Assembly: GCA_009840305.1 (NCBI GenBank)
Contig: VXNY01000024.1
Span: forward strand, 186,001 to 250,000
Length of the DNA stretch: 64,000 nt
Direction: 5' to 3'
Source: Gammaproteobacteria bacterium
Lineage (GTDB): Bacteria > Pseudomonadota > Gammaproteobacteria > Pseudomonadales > Azotimanducaceae
Both the position numbers and the translations under genes were made by a program. Under the pieces are notes generated by a model. That model did not search any database, was not told the origin of the DNA, and saw only the letters and a program-made list of their open reading frames with translations. Positions 19,079-28,485 of this stretch are shown piece by piece. Each line of letters begins with the position of its first letter. Within the stretch, counting starts at the first letter, position 1.

Positions 19079-20452
19079 TTAGAGAGACAGCATGCGAATG
19101 TTCGCTAGCTGAGCACCTAATGCTTGCATGAATCGTCCTGCTTCCGCTCCATTCACCGCTCGATGGTCATAGGAAAGGGACAAAGGCAACATCTGCCGAG
19201 GTGCAAACATTCCATGTATCCAAATCGGCTTAGTCGCGAGTTTGGATACTCCTAAAATCGCGACCTCGGGTGCGTTGATTATCGGTGTGAAACCAGTACC
19301 CCCAATTGGTCCCAAACTCGAAACTGTAAATGTCGCGCCGGCCAGATCGTCTGGTACGAGCTTTTTATCGACTGCGGCTTTGGCCAAGCGTTTAGCGTCT
19401 TCAGCAATTTCTCGTACGCCTTTTTTGTCAACATCTCGTATAACCGGCACTACCAAACCCTCAGGGGTGTCGACTGCCATGCCCAAATGAATGTATTTCT
19501 TGATGACAAGGTGGTCAAAGCTCGGAGGTATCGACGAGTTAAAAGTCGGAAACTCCCTCAGTGTATTTGCACAAGCTTTCAGGATAAATGGAAGCGGTGA
19601 AAGTCGTTCAGATCGATCTTCGACTTTACCGTTGTACTCACTTCGAAAATTTTCCAAGTCGGTTACATCAACTTCGTCGAATTGCGTTACGTGCGGTAAA
19701 TTGACCCAACTCTTGTGAAGATTTACGGCACCCTTCTTGCGCATTCTTGAAAGCGGTACAGTCTCGACCTCACCAAAGCGTGTAAAGTCCGGTAGTTCGA
19801 TGGGTTCAATGCCCGATCCACCTGTCGAGCTTACTCCCGTCGTGATTCGCTGCTTTACAAAAACCTTGACATCGTCTTTGAGAATCCTGCCTTTAGCACC
19901 GGATCCAGATACTTCAGTCAATTGAACACCTAGTTCGCGCGCCAACTTTCGCACCGCCGGACCCGCATAGACGAGAGTAGTGTCCGTTTCTACGGTTTGT
20001 TCCGTCTCTACTCTCTGAGATGGCTGTGGAGGAGTGGGAGGGGTCGGTGGCGTAGGTGGAGTCGGAGGTGTTGGAGGTGTTGGCGGCGTCGGCAGTTCTA
20101 CCTCATCAGTTGGGGTAATTTTGTCTTCAGTTGTTGTCTCTGGTTCCGGTTCTGCAGGTTGCGCCTCGGTAGTCGGGGTTTGCTCTTCCGTTGCATCCGA
20201 GTCAGTGGCTTCACTCTCGGCCTCTACCACGACGATGTGATCACCGGTGTTCACGACTGCTTCCAGCTCAACCAGTACTTCCTTGATCTGTCCAGCGATG
20301 GGAGCTGGCACTTCCATTGAAGCTTTATCCGATTCTATTACGATCAATGCATCGCCTACTGCAACGGAATCACCTTCGCTGACACATACTTCTATAACTT
20401 CAACATCAGCAGCATCGCCGATGTCTGGAATTTCAATTTTGACAGTAGTCAT
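19079..20452 (-). CDS. aceF: Pyruvate dehydrogenase E2, dihydrolipoamide acetyltransferase
   Basis: 457 residues. Forms the core of the pyruvate dehydrogenase complex and transfers acetyl groups to CoA. Domains: one lipoyl domain (residues 1-~78) with the modified lysine in IESDKASMEVP (Lys43); an acidic linker; a striking Pro-Thr-Pro repeat tract; the E1/E3-binding domain (~166-202, VRKLARELGVQLTEV...GRILKDDV); and the catalytic domain with SYDHRAVNGAEAGRF near the end. The catalytic motif is HRxxNG rather than HRxxDG; Asn at this position is also found in Azotobacter-type E2p, so activity is expected. E. coli E2 has three lipoyl domains; this has one. The ATG overlaps the aceE stop (ATGA), so the two are translationally coupled. 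No E3 (lpd) gene follows. Confidence 0.97.
   Translation of the reverse strand: MTTVKIEIPDIGDAADVEVIEVCVSEGDSVAVGDALIVIESDKASMEVPAPIAGQIKEVLVELEAVVNTGDHIVVVEAESEATDSDATEEQTPTTEAQPAEPEPETTTEDKITPTDEVELPTPPTPPTPPTPPTPPTPPTPPQPSQRVETEQTVETDTTLVYAGPAVRKLARELGVQLTEVSGSGAKGRILKDDVKVFVKQRITTGVSSTGGSGIEPIELPDFTRFGEVETVPLSRMRKKGAVNLHKSWVNLPHVTQFDEVDVTDLENFRSEYNGKVEDRSERLSPLPFILKACANTLREFPTFNSSIPPSFDHLVIKKYIHLGMAVDTPEGLVVPVIRDVDKKGVREIAEDAKRLAKAAVDKKLVPDDLAGATFTVSSLGPIGGTGFTPIINAPEVAILGVSKLATKPIWIHGMFAPRQMLPLSLSYDHRAVNGAEAGRFMQALGAQLANIRMLSL
20031..20096. repeat. 9-bp tandem repeat encoding the (PTP)n linker of AceF
   Basis: About seven copies of a degenerate 9-base unit, GGNGTNGGN on the + strand, coding on the minus strand for repeated Pro-Pro-Thr units. 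It forms a stiff, extended interdomain linker. Units differ at wobble positions, but copy number could still vary by slippage between strains. Confidence 0.85.
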
Positions 20453-23118
20453 GCTAACCTTGGATCTTTCTTGTGTACGTCAATTGCTAAGTCCTTTATT
20501 GCTTTCTGCACTTCCTTTGCTGGTACTACTTGTGCATCCATAAGTTCTTTCAATGAAGCTAAGATAATGTAATTCTGGTCGACTTCAAAATGCCGACGAA
20601 GATTGGCTCTTGTGTCGCTACGACCAAACCCGTCAGTACCTAGAACACGGTACGGTGCATCAAAGAAGCCTCGAATAGAGTCAGCATGGGACTTCATGTA
20701 ATCGGTCGCGGCGATGTTCGGTATGGTCCCATCCAAAACAGTCCCAACATACGGTCGTTTTGGTTCCTTAGTGGGATTCAACAAGTTCCAACGTTCCGTG
20801 GAAGTTCCATCTCTCGCCAATTCGGTGAAACTCGTGACACTGAATACACGAGCTGAAACATCGTAGTCCTCTGCCAATCGCTGACCCGCTTGTAGCACTT
20901 GTTGAAGAATTGTCCCACTACCAAGTAGATTCACTACACGACCGCTTGTTCTTTTTTCGTCTCCAAATGTCTTCAAAGGATAAATACCCTTCAATATACC
21001 CTCTTCCACTCCTTTCGGCATCGCTGGCTGTTCGTAGTTTTCGTTCATTAACGTAATGTAGTAGAACACATGCTCACTGTCCTCGAACATGCGTCTCATA
21101 CCTTCGTTGATGATGACGGCTAATTCATACGCAAAACCAGGATCGTATGAGATACAGCAGGGAATCGTGCTCGCTAGTACGTGACTGTGTCCGTCTTGGT
21201 GTTGTAGCCCCTCGCCGTTCAGCGTCGTTCGACCCGCGGTTGCCCCCAACAGAAAACCTCGGGCTTGCATGTCGCCTGCTAACCATGAAAGATCACCAAC
21301 ACGTTGAAATCCAAACATGGAATAAAAAATGTAGAACGGAATGAGTGTGAATCGATGCGTGCTATAAGAGGTCGCCGCGGCCAACCATGCTGAAAAAGCC
21401 CCCGCTTCATTGATTCCTTCTTCCAACACCTGACCCGTCCGCGATTCACGATAGGCTGTAAGCTCGCCCGAGTCAACTGGTTCGTAAAGCTGACCTTCCG
21501 ACGAATAAATTCCTAGTTGTTGGAACATACCTTCCATCCCAAAAGTCCGGGCTTCGTCGGGAATAATCGGGACAATTCGATCTTTGATTTCCTTGTTCCG
21601 CAACAAGGTAGCCAGAATGCGAACAAAGGTCATGGTAGTGGAAATCGCGCGTCCTCTAGAGCCGTCAGTCTGCGCCTTGAACGTACTCAAACCCGGTGCT
21701 GCAAAGCGTTCTTCAATCTCAACTCGATGCGGTATCGGTCCTCCTAACTTTTCCCGTCGAGATTGCAGATAAACCATTTCTGGGCTACCCTCTGGCGGAC
21801 GATAATAAGGTACATCTTTAAGGTCTTTATCACTAATGGGAATGTTGAATCGATCGCGGAAGTGCTTCAGCTCCTCAAAGTTCAACTTCTTGACTTGATG
21901 AGTCTTGTTCTCGGCTTCGCCAGCGTCGCCCATGCCGTAGCCTTTGACTGTTTTAACTAATATTGCGGTGGGTTGACCTTGATGCTTAATCGCACGTTCA
22001 TAGGCAGCATAAACCTTATATGGGTCGTGTCCGCCACGATTGAGTTGCTCAATCGCTTCGTCAGACATGTCTTGAACCAGCTCTTTGGTTTCGGGATACT
22101 TCCCGAAGAACTCGTCTCGGGTGTACTGAGAACCCTTCGCCTTGCAGTTTTGGTAGACACCGTCGACCGTTTCGTCCATGAGTTGTTGTAGTACGCCGGT
22201 ACTATCCCGTGCGATTAACGGATCCCAGTACCGACCCCAAACGACTTTGATAACGTTCCAGCCTGAACCGCGAAACTCGCCTTCAAGCTCTTGAATAATC
22301 TTTCCATTACCTCGAACTGGACCATCGAGCCTTTGAAGATTGCAATTTACGACAAATATGAGGTTGTCCAAGCACTCTTGACCAGCGAGGGAGAGTGCAC
22401 CTAGCGATTCAGGTTCGTCGCACTCACCATCACCGAGAAATGCCCAAACTTTGCGATCGCCCATAGGGACCAAACCGCGAGCGTCAAGATATTTCATGAC
22501 GTGGGCTTGATAAATTGCTTGGATCGGTCCCAACCCCATGGATACCGTAGGAAATTGCCAATAATCAGGCATCAGTCTTGGGTGGGGATACGAAGACAAT
22601 CCATCGCCACCAGTCTCCTGCCGGAACAGGTCTAACTGTTCTTCGCTAATTCGGCCTTCGAGATAAGAGCGCGCGTAGATTCCCGGTGAACTATGTCCTT
22701 GGTAGTACACTAAATCGCCCGCACTATCCTTTGTAGGACCACGGAAAACGTGATTGAACCCAACATCATACAAGGTCGCGGCAGAGGCAAACGTAGAGAT
22801 ATGACCACCTAAATCGCCGTCTTTGCGATTCGCGCGTACCACCATCGCGAGGGCATTCCACCGTGTCATACTGCGAATACGTCGTTCGATGTACGGATCA
22901 CCCGGCAGAGGTACTTGTTGTTCAATGGGGATCGTATTTCGGTAAGGTGTTGTTAAGTTGGGTAACGGTGTACCCAACTGTGCCGCACGAGCAGACAGTT
23001 GTTTGAGCAAAAATGAAGCGCGCTCTTGCCCACCAAACTCCAAGACGTTCTCCAGCGCACTGAGCCACTCTCGAGTCTCGTCCGGATTTTGGTCTCTATG
23101 TTGTGTGCCGTCTGCCAT
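20449..23118 (-). CDS. aceE: Pyruvate dehydrogenase E1 component, homodimeric type
   Basis: 889 residues, the normal size of the AceE family (E. coli 887). Decarboxylates pyruvate with thiamine diphosphate and acetylates the E2 lipoyl group. Seen: N-terminal MADGTQHRDQNPDETREWLSALENVL, the thiamine diphosphate motif GDGECDEPESLGALSLAG with NCNLQRLDGPVRGN, and C-terminal regions GVEEGILKGIYPLK and VLGTDGFGRSDTRANLRRHFEVD. First gene of the aceE-aceF pair, overlapping aceF by four bases. No clear ribosome site precedes the ATG. No pdhR-type regulator gene is adjacent. Confidence 0.98.
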   Translation of the reverse strand: MADGTQHRDQNPDETREWLSALENVLEFGGQERASFLLKQLSARAAQLGTPLPNLTTPYRNTIPIEQQVPLPGDPYIERRIRSMTRWNALAMVVRANRKDGDLGGHISTFASAATLYDVGFNHVFRGPTKDSAGDLVYYQGHSSPGIYARSYLEGRISEEQLDLFRQETGGDGLSSYPHPRLMPDYWQFPTVSMGLGPIQAIYQAHVMKYLDARGLVPMGDRKVWAFLGDGECDEPESLGALSLAGQECLDNLIFVVNCNLQRLDGPVRGNGKIIQELEGEFRGSGWNVIKVVWGRYWDPLIARDSTGVLQQLMDETVDGVYQNCKAKGSQYTRDEFFGKYPETKELVQDMSDEAIEQLNRGGHDPYKVYAAYERAIKHQGQPTAILVKTVKGYGMGDAGEAENKTHQVKKLNFEELKHFRDRFNIPISDKDLKDVPYYRPPEGSPEMVYLQSRREKLGGPIPHRVEIEERFAAPGLSTFKAQTDGSRGRAISTTMTFVRILATLLRNKEIKDRIVPIIPDEARTFGMEGMFQQLGIYSSEGQLYEPVDSGELTAYRESRTGQVLEEGINEAGAFSAWLAAATSYSTHRFTLIPFYIFYSMFGFQRVGDLSWLAGDMQARGFLLGATAGRTTLNGEGLQHQDGHSHVLASTIPCCISYDPGFAYELAVIINEGMRRMFEDSEHVFYYITLMNENYEQPAMPKGVEEGILKGIYPLKTFGDEKRTSGRVVNLLGSGTILQQVLQAGQRLAEDYDVSARVFSVTSFTELARDGTSTERWNLLNPTKEPKRPYVGTVLDGTIPNIAATDYMKSHADSIRGFFDAPYRVLGTDGFGRSDTRANLRRHFEVDQNYIILASLKELMDAQVVPAKEVQKAIKDLAIDVHKKDPRLA

Positions 23119-23470
23119 GAACGATGTAAATTACTAGTGAGCGTGCATTATAGAAGCTAGTGAGTATAAGGGTGGATAAGCACCCGACCGCACAACCCAT
23201 TCGGTTCAGATCTGTACCGATTCTAGCAACCAAGTTCCCGTAACTGTATTACTTTCTCGGCTGAAGGCTTAGATTACACAGTCTATCCTTAAACATCGAC
23301 CTGTCAAACAGTAGTCCGGATCCTGTTTACAGTAGGGTAGGATAATCGAAAACCTGCTCTTGAATTAGCTAGAAAAGTCATGTGTCAAACCAAAGCGAAC
23401 ATTGTCGCTGTTATGTGAACCAGAACACAGTTAGTCACTTACAAAGCTTCATTCGCAAGGGGAGTTTCCC
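23119..23470 (-). other. Intergenic region upstream of aceE
   Basis: About 350 bases between aceE and the next minus-strand gene. They should contain the aceE promoter, but no confident -35/-10 pair is visible. A small GGGG-AGTTT-CCCC inverted repeat at 23460-23472 overlaps the stop of the upstream 602-residue gene and could mark its 3' end. Confidence 0.4.
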
Positions 23471-25279
23471 CTACTCCGCATCTTCTTTATTCAAGTATGT
23501 TTTAACGCGTTTCACCTGATCTTCCGAGAAAAAGTGCCTTTCTTCATTCCTGTAGATTAAGGCTTTAGCAGCTAATGACCGGGCGTTATTCGAAGGAATT
23601 TCTTCCATCGCTTCTAGTAATTGATGGGGGTCGATTGTTGCCCATGAGTCGAAAATAGAAGAGTAGTATTTGTCCTTTTCTGGTTGACGCAACTGTTGCG
23701 CGAGCTCTAAAGCACCTTCCGGGTTGCCGCTTTGAACGTATTCAAAACCGACCCCGGTGTAAGCACCCACTCGACTTCGATCACTTACTCGGGGTAAGAA
23801 TTTCGCGGCAGCATCGACATCCTCACGTGCGAACTCACGAATTACCACTCGATCCAACCATGTTGGCCAAGCCGAGCTCGGGGGATTCAGTGCCAAATCC
23901 AGCGCGCGTTCCGGTTCTTCAATTGCGAGTCTGGTTAGTGCGATTTCTACCAAGCGGCCGAAACGCGGATTGTCATCGTTTGAACCAGATACGACCCATT
24001 CAAGAGTTGCTCCTGGATCGATTTCTACCCATGCATAGACCAACGACTCTGCAACGGGCCACGTGTTGACTCCTTCGGTGCGAAAGTTCTCAATTAGCCG
24101 AACTGCTTCGCGAGGATCTGTTTTAGCAATGGTTCTAATCGCCGAGGAAATTGCCTGTAGTTCCATTGTGTCTGGAAGAACAGCTATTTTCTCAAGAAGG
24201 TCATGAGGATTTCTTTCGCTCCAAGACCGCATAATCCCCCGCGTCAACGACCATCTGCGTGAAACATCGTCGATCACAGCAACGCCTTTCAACGCGTCAA
24301 TGGGACTAGTTTCGGCCCACACGCTAGCGAGTTCGTAAAGAAGAGGTTGAAGGTCTGGTTCCAATGTTGCTTGTCTGAAGATCTCTTCCGGATTTGCTCG
24401 GGCGATCGACCGGATTAACAATAAATTGATCGCGGAGGATCCGCGTAAATCACCGCCTAACTCAAGAATCTCGCTAAGAACACCTACGCCATCTTCACTC
24501 ACCCACGTTCTCGCAACGTCAACAACCGAGTCGAGCCTGAATCGCACATCTAGCCCATCGCCAATCAAGACTTCCCATGCACTACGCGGAGTGTCGATCA
24601 GTTCCATCGCTGTACTTGTCTCAATTAGCCGGCGAGCGAATTTTTCGTACCCGAAGCTTTGACCTATTTCGATTCGTTCTTCTGTGTGTAAGTCGACTGT
24701 GGCTAGCATCATTGCGCCTAGTGCGAATTCCCGATTAGGGAAGTCAAGGCGAGATCCGGCACGCACTGCGCCATCAAGATTCAGTAATGACCATTCGTAA
24801 AAAACTGATTCAATCAAATTCGGACGCTGTTCGATAGGAAGCGTCAAAGCGAGATCAAGTGCCTTACCTGGATCAATCATCGTAAGTCGTCGTAGAATGG
24901 CAGTCTGGATTTCCTGTCGCCACACGTTATTAGATACGCTTTGAGAATCTTCAAAAAACACCACTAGCAGTCTAACATTTGCCCTCATTAATATTGAGTA
25001 GAGAGTAGCTTTTCTAGTGAATCGTGACTCCTGCTGAGCCGAGTTAGCAATGCTGTCGAGGAACTGTTCGACACCTGCTTGCAAATCGTCGCTCGACTCC
25101 ATGCTCACACCTACTTCAGTAGATGTATCGAGAGATAGACTATTTATGCTGCTTTCTGCTCTTGTACCAAAGAGAGAGGCGATGCCGATCACAGCAATCG
25201 ACACAAAAACGCCACCGAACAAAAGTCCGACAATGAATGTGATGAACTTTCGAAGTTGAACAGATGCAAACATTCTCAA
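23471..25279 (-). CDS. Membrane-anchored helical-repeat protein (paralog of the gene at 25283-27076)
   Basis: 602 residues, family not recognised. One N-terminal membrane segment (~12-34, FITFIVGLLFGGVFVSIAVIGIASLF) would anchor a large domain facing the periplasm. The rest is built of ~35-residue alpha-helical units with a recurring pattern of the type DP..AL..AL..P, e.g. DPGKALDLALTLP, EPERALDLALNPP and NPEGALELAQQL, plus a recurring W-hydrophobic-DP pair (WAETSPIDAL, WVEIDPGATL, WATIDPHQLL). This suggests a TPR/HEAT-like superhelix for protein binding. The neighbouring gene has the same layout, so the pair arose by duplication. It is separate from aceE by 350 bp. Function unknown. Confidence 0.75.
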   Translation of the reverse strand: MRMFASVQLRKFITFIVGLLFGGVFVSIAVIGIASLFGTRAESSINSLSLDTSTEVGVSMESSDDLQAGVEQFLDSIANSAQQESRFTRKATLYSILMRANVRLLVVFFEDSQSVSNNVWRQEIQTAILRRLTMIDPGKALDLALTLPIEQRPNLIESVFYEWSLLNLDGAVRAGSRLDFPNREFALGAMMLATVDLHTEERIEIGQSFGYEKFARRLIETSTAMELIDTPRSAWEVLIGDGLDVRFRLDSVVDVARTWVSEDGVGVLSEILELGGDLRGSSAINLLLIRSIARANPEEIFRQATLEPDLQPLLYELASVWAETSPIDALKGVAVIDDVSRRWSLTRGIMRSWSERNPHDLLEKIAVLPDTMELQAISSAIRTIAKTDPREAVRLIENFRTEGVNTWPVAESLVYAWVEIDPGATLEWVVSGSNDDNPRFGRLVEIALTRLAIEEPERALDLALNPPSSAWPTWLDRVVIREFAREDVDAAAKFLPRVSDRSRVGAYTGVGFEYVQSGNPEGALELAQQLRQPEKDKYYSSIFDSWATIDPHQLLEAMEEIPSNNARSLAAKALIYRNEERHFFSEDQVKRVKTYLNKEDAE

Positions 25280-25282
25280 GGA

Positions 25283-27076
25283 CTATTTGTCATCTAAGTA
25301 TGTCCTGACGTAGTCCAACTCCGCAGGGGAGAGGACTGGTATTCTGGCATGAGTTTGGATTAAAGCATTGGCTGCCAATGTCTATATTTTTTTCGTCGGT
25401 AGAGATTCAATAGTTTTCAATAGGTGCTTGTAGTTGTTACCAGACCATTGAAGAAATATGCTCGAGTAGTAGTCCGATCGTTGATCTTCCATCAGTAGGT
25501 CAGCCAACTTTAACGCACGATTAGGTTGATCGCTAGAGACCAGAATTCTTCCGACCCCAGAAATTGAAGCTAGCTTGGATTCTCTTCGTAAGTTAGGTAA
25601 AAGGGAAATTGCTGATTCGATGTCAGTCTTCGCCAATAATCCAACTAGTTCTGATTCATGTTCTTCCACAGATTGATGCCACCGACGAGACAACGTAGCC
25701 CAAGCCCGTGCGCGGTCTTGAGCGTCATCTATTTCAATAGTCTCCAAGATGACTCTCAGTATTCCTTTACGTTCGTGCTCCTTCAGATCTTGATCAGAGA
25801 GAATCCAATGTATTGCAGCGTGACGATCCTCCTTCGTCCAATCCGAGAAAAAAGTATCCAATGAGTTCATCGCAACAAATCCTTTACCGTGGGCATCCTG
25901 TAGAAGCTCTATCGCTTCATCGCGGTTACTACGACCGAGCGATAGTATTGCTTCCTCCATAGCAATTTCTCGCGAAGGTTTTGCTAATAACGAACTCGTG
26001 AAATCAATCAATTCATACGGATTTGAGCGAGCCCAAATTTCCGCGACGATTCTCGTCAAGATTTTGCGACGAACATCCGACTCATGCGCGGACGCTGCGA
26101 TGAACGCAGCCCGCGGATCGAACTGCGACCAGTGTTCTGACACCGCTCGCACCAATGCTTCCCGAAATGGTTCAGATAAGCTCACTGCTTGCTCAAACAC
26201 TTCCTGAGGGGAATGCTCAGTAAGTGCTTGTACCAGCACTCGAAGGGCTACGTGTGTCTCTGAATTCCATTGATCCGAAGTGGGCTCAGTAGCCTCAACC
26301 ATTTTTTGCAGGACCCCCTCGCTGTCCTGTCGCCACCAAACCTCGGCAATGCTCGCTAGTAGCCCAACTTTGTCGGTTAACTGCTTACCGTCTCCAATGG
26401 CCATGCGCCATGCCTCCTCGGGGTTTTGCGTTTGTAGCCAGATGGGTTCTTCAGCTATCACAGTTTGTATGAAGTTATCATCGCCAAGATGGTGTTCAAT
26501 GTCGTGTCGCATCGTCTCAGACAAATCATTTCTCGCTAATACAACCGACCGAAGTGCGACTGTAGCGAAGAGATGATCTAGACTTTTCCCAGCGGCGATG
26601 GCAGCATCCATATCTAATAACGCCCATTCTCGAAATACTGTTTGTAACGAATCAATCTGTTGTTGCCCTTGAAGATCGAGAGCATGTTTTAGTGCCATGT
26701 TAGGGTCAAGGTCCACTAGTCGTTCGAACACGAGCGAACTCACTGTCTGGCGCACTATCTTGGATTTAGTGTTGGCGTTCTGATTCAATAAGTGTAGTAA
26801 ATCGGTTTCACCCTTAGTAACAAGTAATGAACGCAAAGATGCGGTTAGCTCAAAGTTGCTAACGGAGTCATCCAATTCGTTAAAGTCTTCCGATCCCGAT
26901 AAAACTAATTGGGGTCGTATCTCGTCAGCGGGCTGTGTCCGATACTCGGAAGTGCGATCCGAAGAATCGTGGCCAAAGTTCGACCAAAATATGCAGGCTA
27001 TAGCTGCCAGCAGTCCACCGACAAAAACTCCAATACCGAGTGAAATGTAGAGTCGATCCTTGACAAAAGCAGACAT
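25283..27076 (-). pseudogene. Second membrane-anchored helical-repeat protein, interrupted by an in-frame TAG near its C-terminus
   Basis: Open for 564 residues from 27076 to a TAG at 25382-25384. It then continues in the same frame for 32 more codons to a TAG at 25283-25285. The extra codons align with the C-terminus of the 602-residue paralog: TLAANALIQ matches SLAAKALIY and LDYVRTYLDDK matches VKRVKTYLNKE, with equal spacing across the stop. The protein has an N-terminal TM segment (~11-31, SLGIGVFVGGLLAAIACIFWS) and the same DP..AL helical repeats. The stop removes only the last ~33 residues, so a shortened protein may still function. A run of seven A lies seven bases before the stop, so a sequence error or paired indels are alternatives. 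Function unknown. Confidence 0.7.
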
Positions 27077-27274
27077 AGTGTCAACCAGTCACCGAAGGTG
27101 TTTGCGTGGTATGCAGAGAGCAATCAAACCGAGAAAGACATTGCGGAAACTACCGTTCTTAGCACTGGATACTTCCAATTCAATTCCCACATCGCTTGAA
27201 GATCATGGTAGTTGCGTTGCGTGGTATTCACTATCGGCGGTGTAACTATTACTCTTTTTTCATTATAAGACGTA

Positions 27275-27646
27275 GTGAATGTTACGATGCCCAATTGCGA
27301 ATGGAATTCAGTCCTTTCCGCCGAACTGAACGAGGCAAATATGTACCAACTTTGGCATCCTGAGAACGCAATCGGGGAAATTCTCTTTTGTACAATGTCG
27401 CTGAGTCAAAAAAGACGAGTAAGCAAAGCAATGATCGTTACAAAGAAAGTTAAACGTGGTATTTGGCTGTTTTTCGGTGGTCTGTTTCTATTGAACTTTG
27501 CTGGCGCAACTGGTGCGTATATTTGCGGAGTATTCTCTACTCAGTTTTATTGGATCATGATTGGGGGAACAGCGCTTCTAGCTTTTGCTGGAGTATTTTC
27601 TTTACGGTTTTCGATGTCGCAGGTAGAAAAAAGTCTTCGAGATTGA
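27275..27646 (+). CDS. Hypothetical small two-TM membrane protein
   Basis: Up to 123 residues from a GTG at 27275, but the true start is more likely ATG 27395 (MSLSQKRR) or ATG 27431 (MIVTKKVK), because the first ~50 residues look non-membrane and no ribosome site supports the GTG. The convincing part is the C-terminal ~70 residues: a basic start, two hydrophobic segments (GIWLFFGGLFLLNFAGATGAYICGVF, then FYWIMIGGTALLAFAGVFSL) and a polar tail. A GAGAGT-GAAA-ACTCTC hairpin sits at 27652-27667, just after the stop. Family not recognised. Confidence 0.45.
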   Translation: MNVTMPNCEWNSVLSAELNEANMYQLWHPENAIGEILFCTMSLSQKRRVSKAMIVTKKVKRGIWLFFGGLFLLNFAGATGAYICGVFSTQFYWIMIGGTALLAFAGVFSLRFSMSQVEKSLRD

Positions 27647-27875
27647 AAATAGAGAGTGAAAACTCTCATCGAGCAAAGCCTCGCTTGCGGCTAATCTGTA
27701 TGCGCGGTTGACCGTGTAGCAAAAAAACGATTCTCAGTCAATCGGAAGTTGTGTATGTTCGCGAGATCGACATTGCTGCACAGCTGCGTCTAACTGATCA
27801 TTCGAAATTGGGTTTAACAACGATCGACGGAACCCGATTTGGGTCGTTCGAGGATCATGAATTTGAGCAATCGTT

Positions 27876-28472
27876 CTACGTTTTCTGCTGAACACCAAGT
27901 TTGAACAATCGGTCTTTAAACATCGGCCAATCAAACTGCGGTCCTGGATCCCATTTTCGATCAGGTGCTATTGCGTTGTGACCAACGATCCGATGTGGTT
28001 GAATGCAAGGATAGCGATCCATCAAACCCCGCGCGATCGCGATCAGTACAGAGTATTGATTTTCGGTAAACGGTACGCTTTCTGTCCCTTCTAGTTCGAT
28101 CCCAATTCCGAAATTATTACACTCTTTTTGTCCTTGGAACGAAGACTCACCAGCGTGCCACGCACGCCGATCAAAGGGCACAAACTGTGTGACGATTCCC
28201 TCTCGGTCGATGAGGACATGACTGGATACGCGGACGCCATCCAAGGAAGAATAACTTGGATGAGCATCGCAATCTAGCGAATTAGTGAATAATCTCTCCA
28301 CTTCACCCTTTCCAAATTCACCAGGCGGCAAAGAAATTGCGTGGATTACAATCAAAGAAATATCATATCCCATCGGACGTTCGTCCTGATTCGGACTCGG
28401 AATCCGACGCACGTGATCCAACCAATGATCTTCCGTAATTTTTAAGTCGTTTACCGCTTTAATACTGACCAT
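27876..28472 (-). CDS. ampD: 1,6-anhydro-N-acetylmuramyl-L-alanine amidase AmpD
   Basis: 198 residues, typical AmpD length. A cytoplasmic zinc amidase that removes the peptide from anhydro-muropeptides in peptidoglycan recycling. Expected residues are visible: zinc ligands His44 (IVIHAISLPPGEFG), His165 and Asp175 (VGHNAIAPDRKWDPGP), and catalytic Glu126 (GIGIELEG). IPSPNQDERP near residues 24-33 corresponds to the AmpD N-terminus, so the start is about right. It diverges from nadC with only 13 bases between start codons, so the two promoters must overlap coding sequence. The AmpG-like permease at 15.5 kb would act in the same pathway. Confidence 0.97.
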   Translation of the reverse strand: MVSIKAVNDLKITEDHWLDHVRRIPSPNQDERPMGYDISLIVIHAISLPPGEFGKGEVERLFTNSLDCDAHPSYSSLDGVRVSSHVLIDREGIVTQFVPFDRRAWHAGESSFQGQKECNNFGIGIELEGTESVPFTENQYSVLIAIARGLMDRYPCIQPHRIVGHNAIAPDRKWDPGPQFDWPMFKDRLFKLGVQQKT

Positions 28473-28485
28473 ATGTGATGAGTAG

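Noticed and set aside
20031-20096. Regular repeats resembling a short CRISPR-like or satellite array.
   Set aside because: The unit is 9 bases, without spacers, and is in frame within aceF as a Pro-Thr-Pro linker.
18999-20543. Long open frames opposite aceF and groEL (for example Val/Gly-rich 68 and Ser/Pro-rich 153-residue frames).
   Set aside because: They are low-complexity shadows created by codon bias and the repeat on the coding strand, without ribosome sites.
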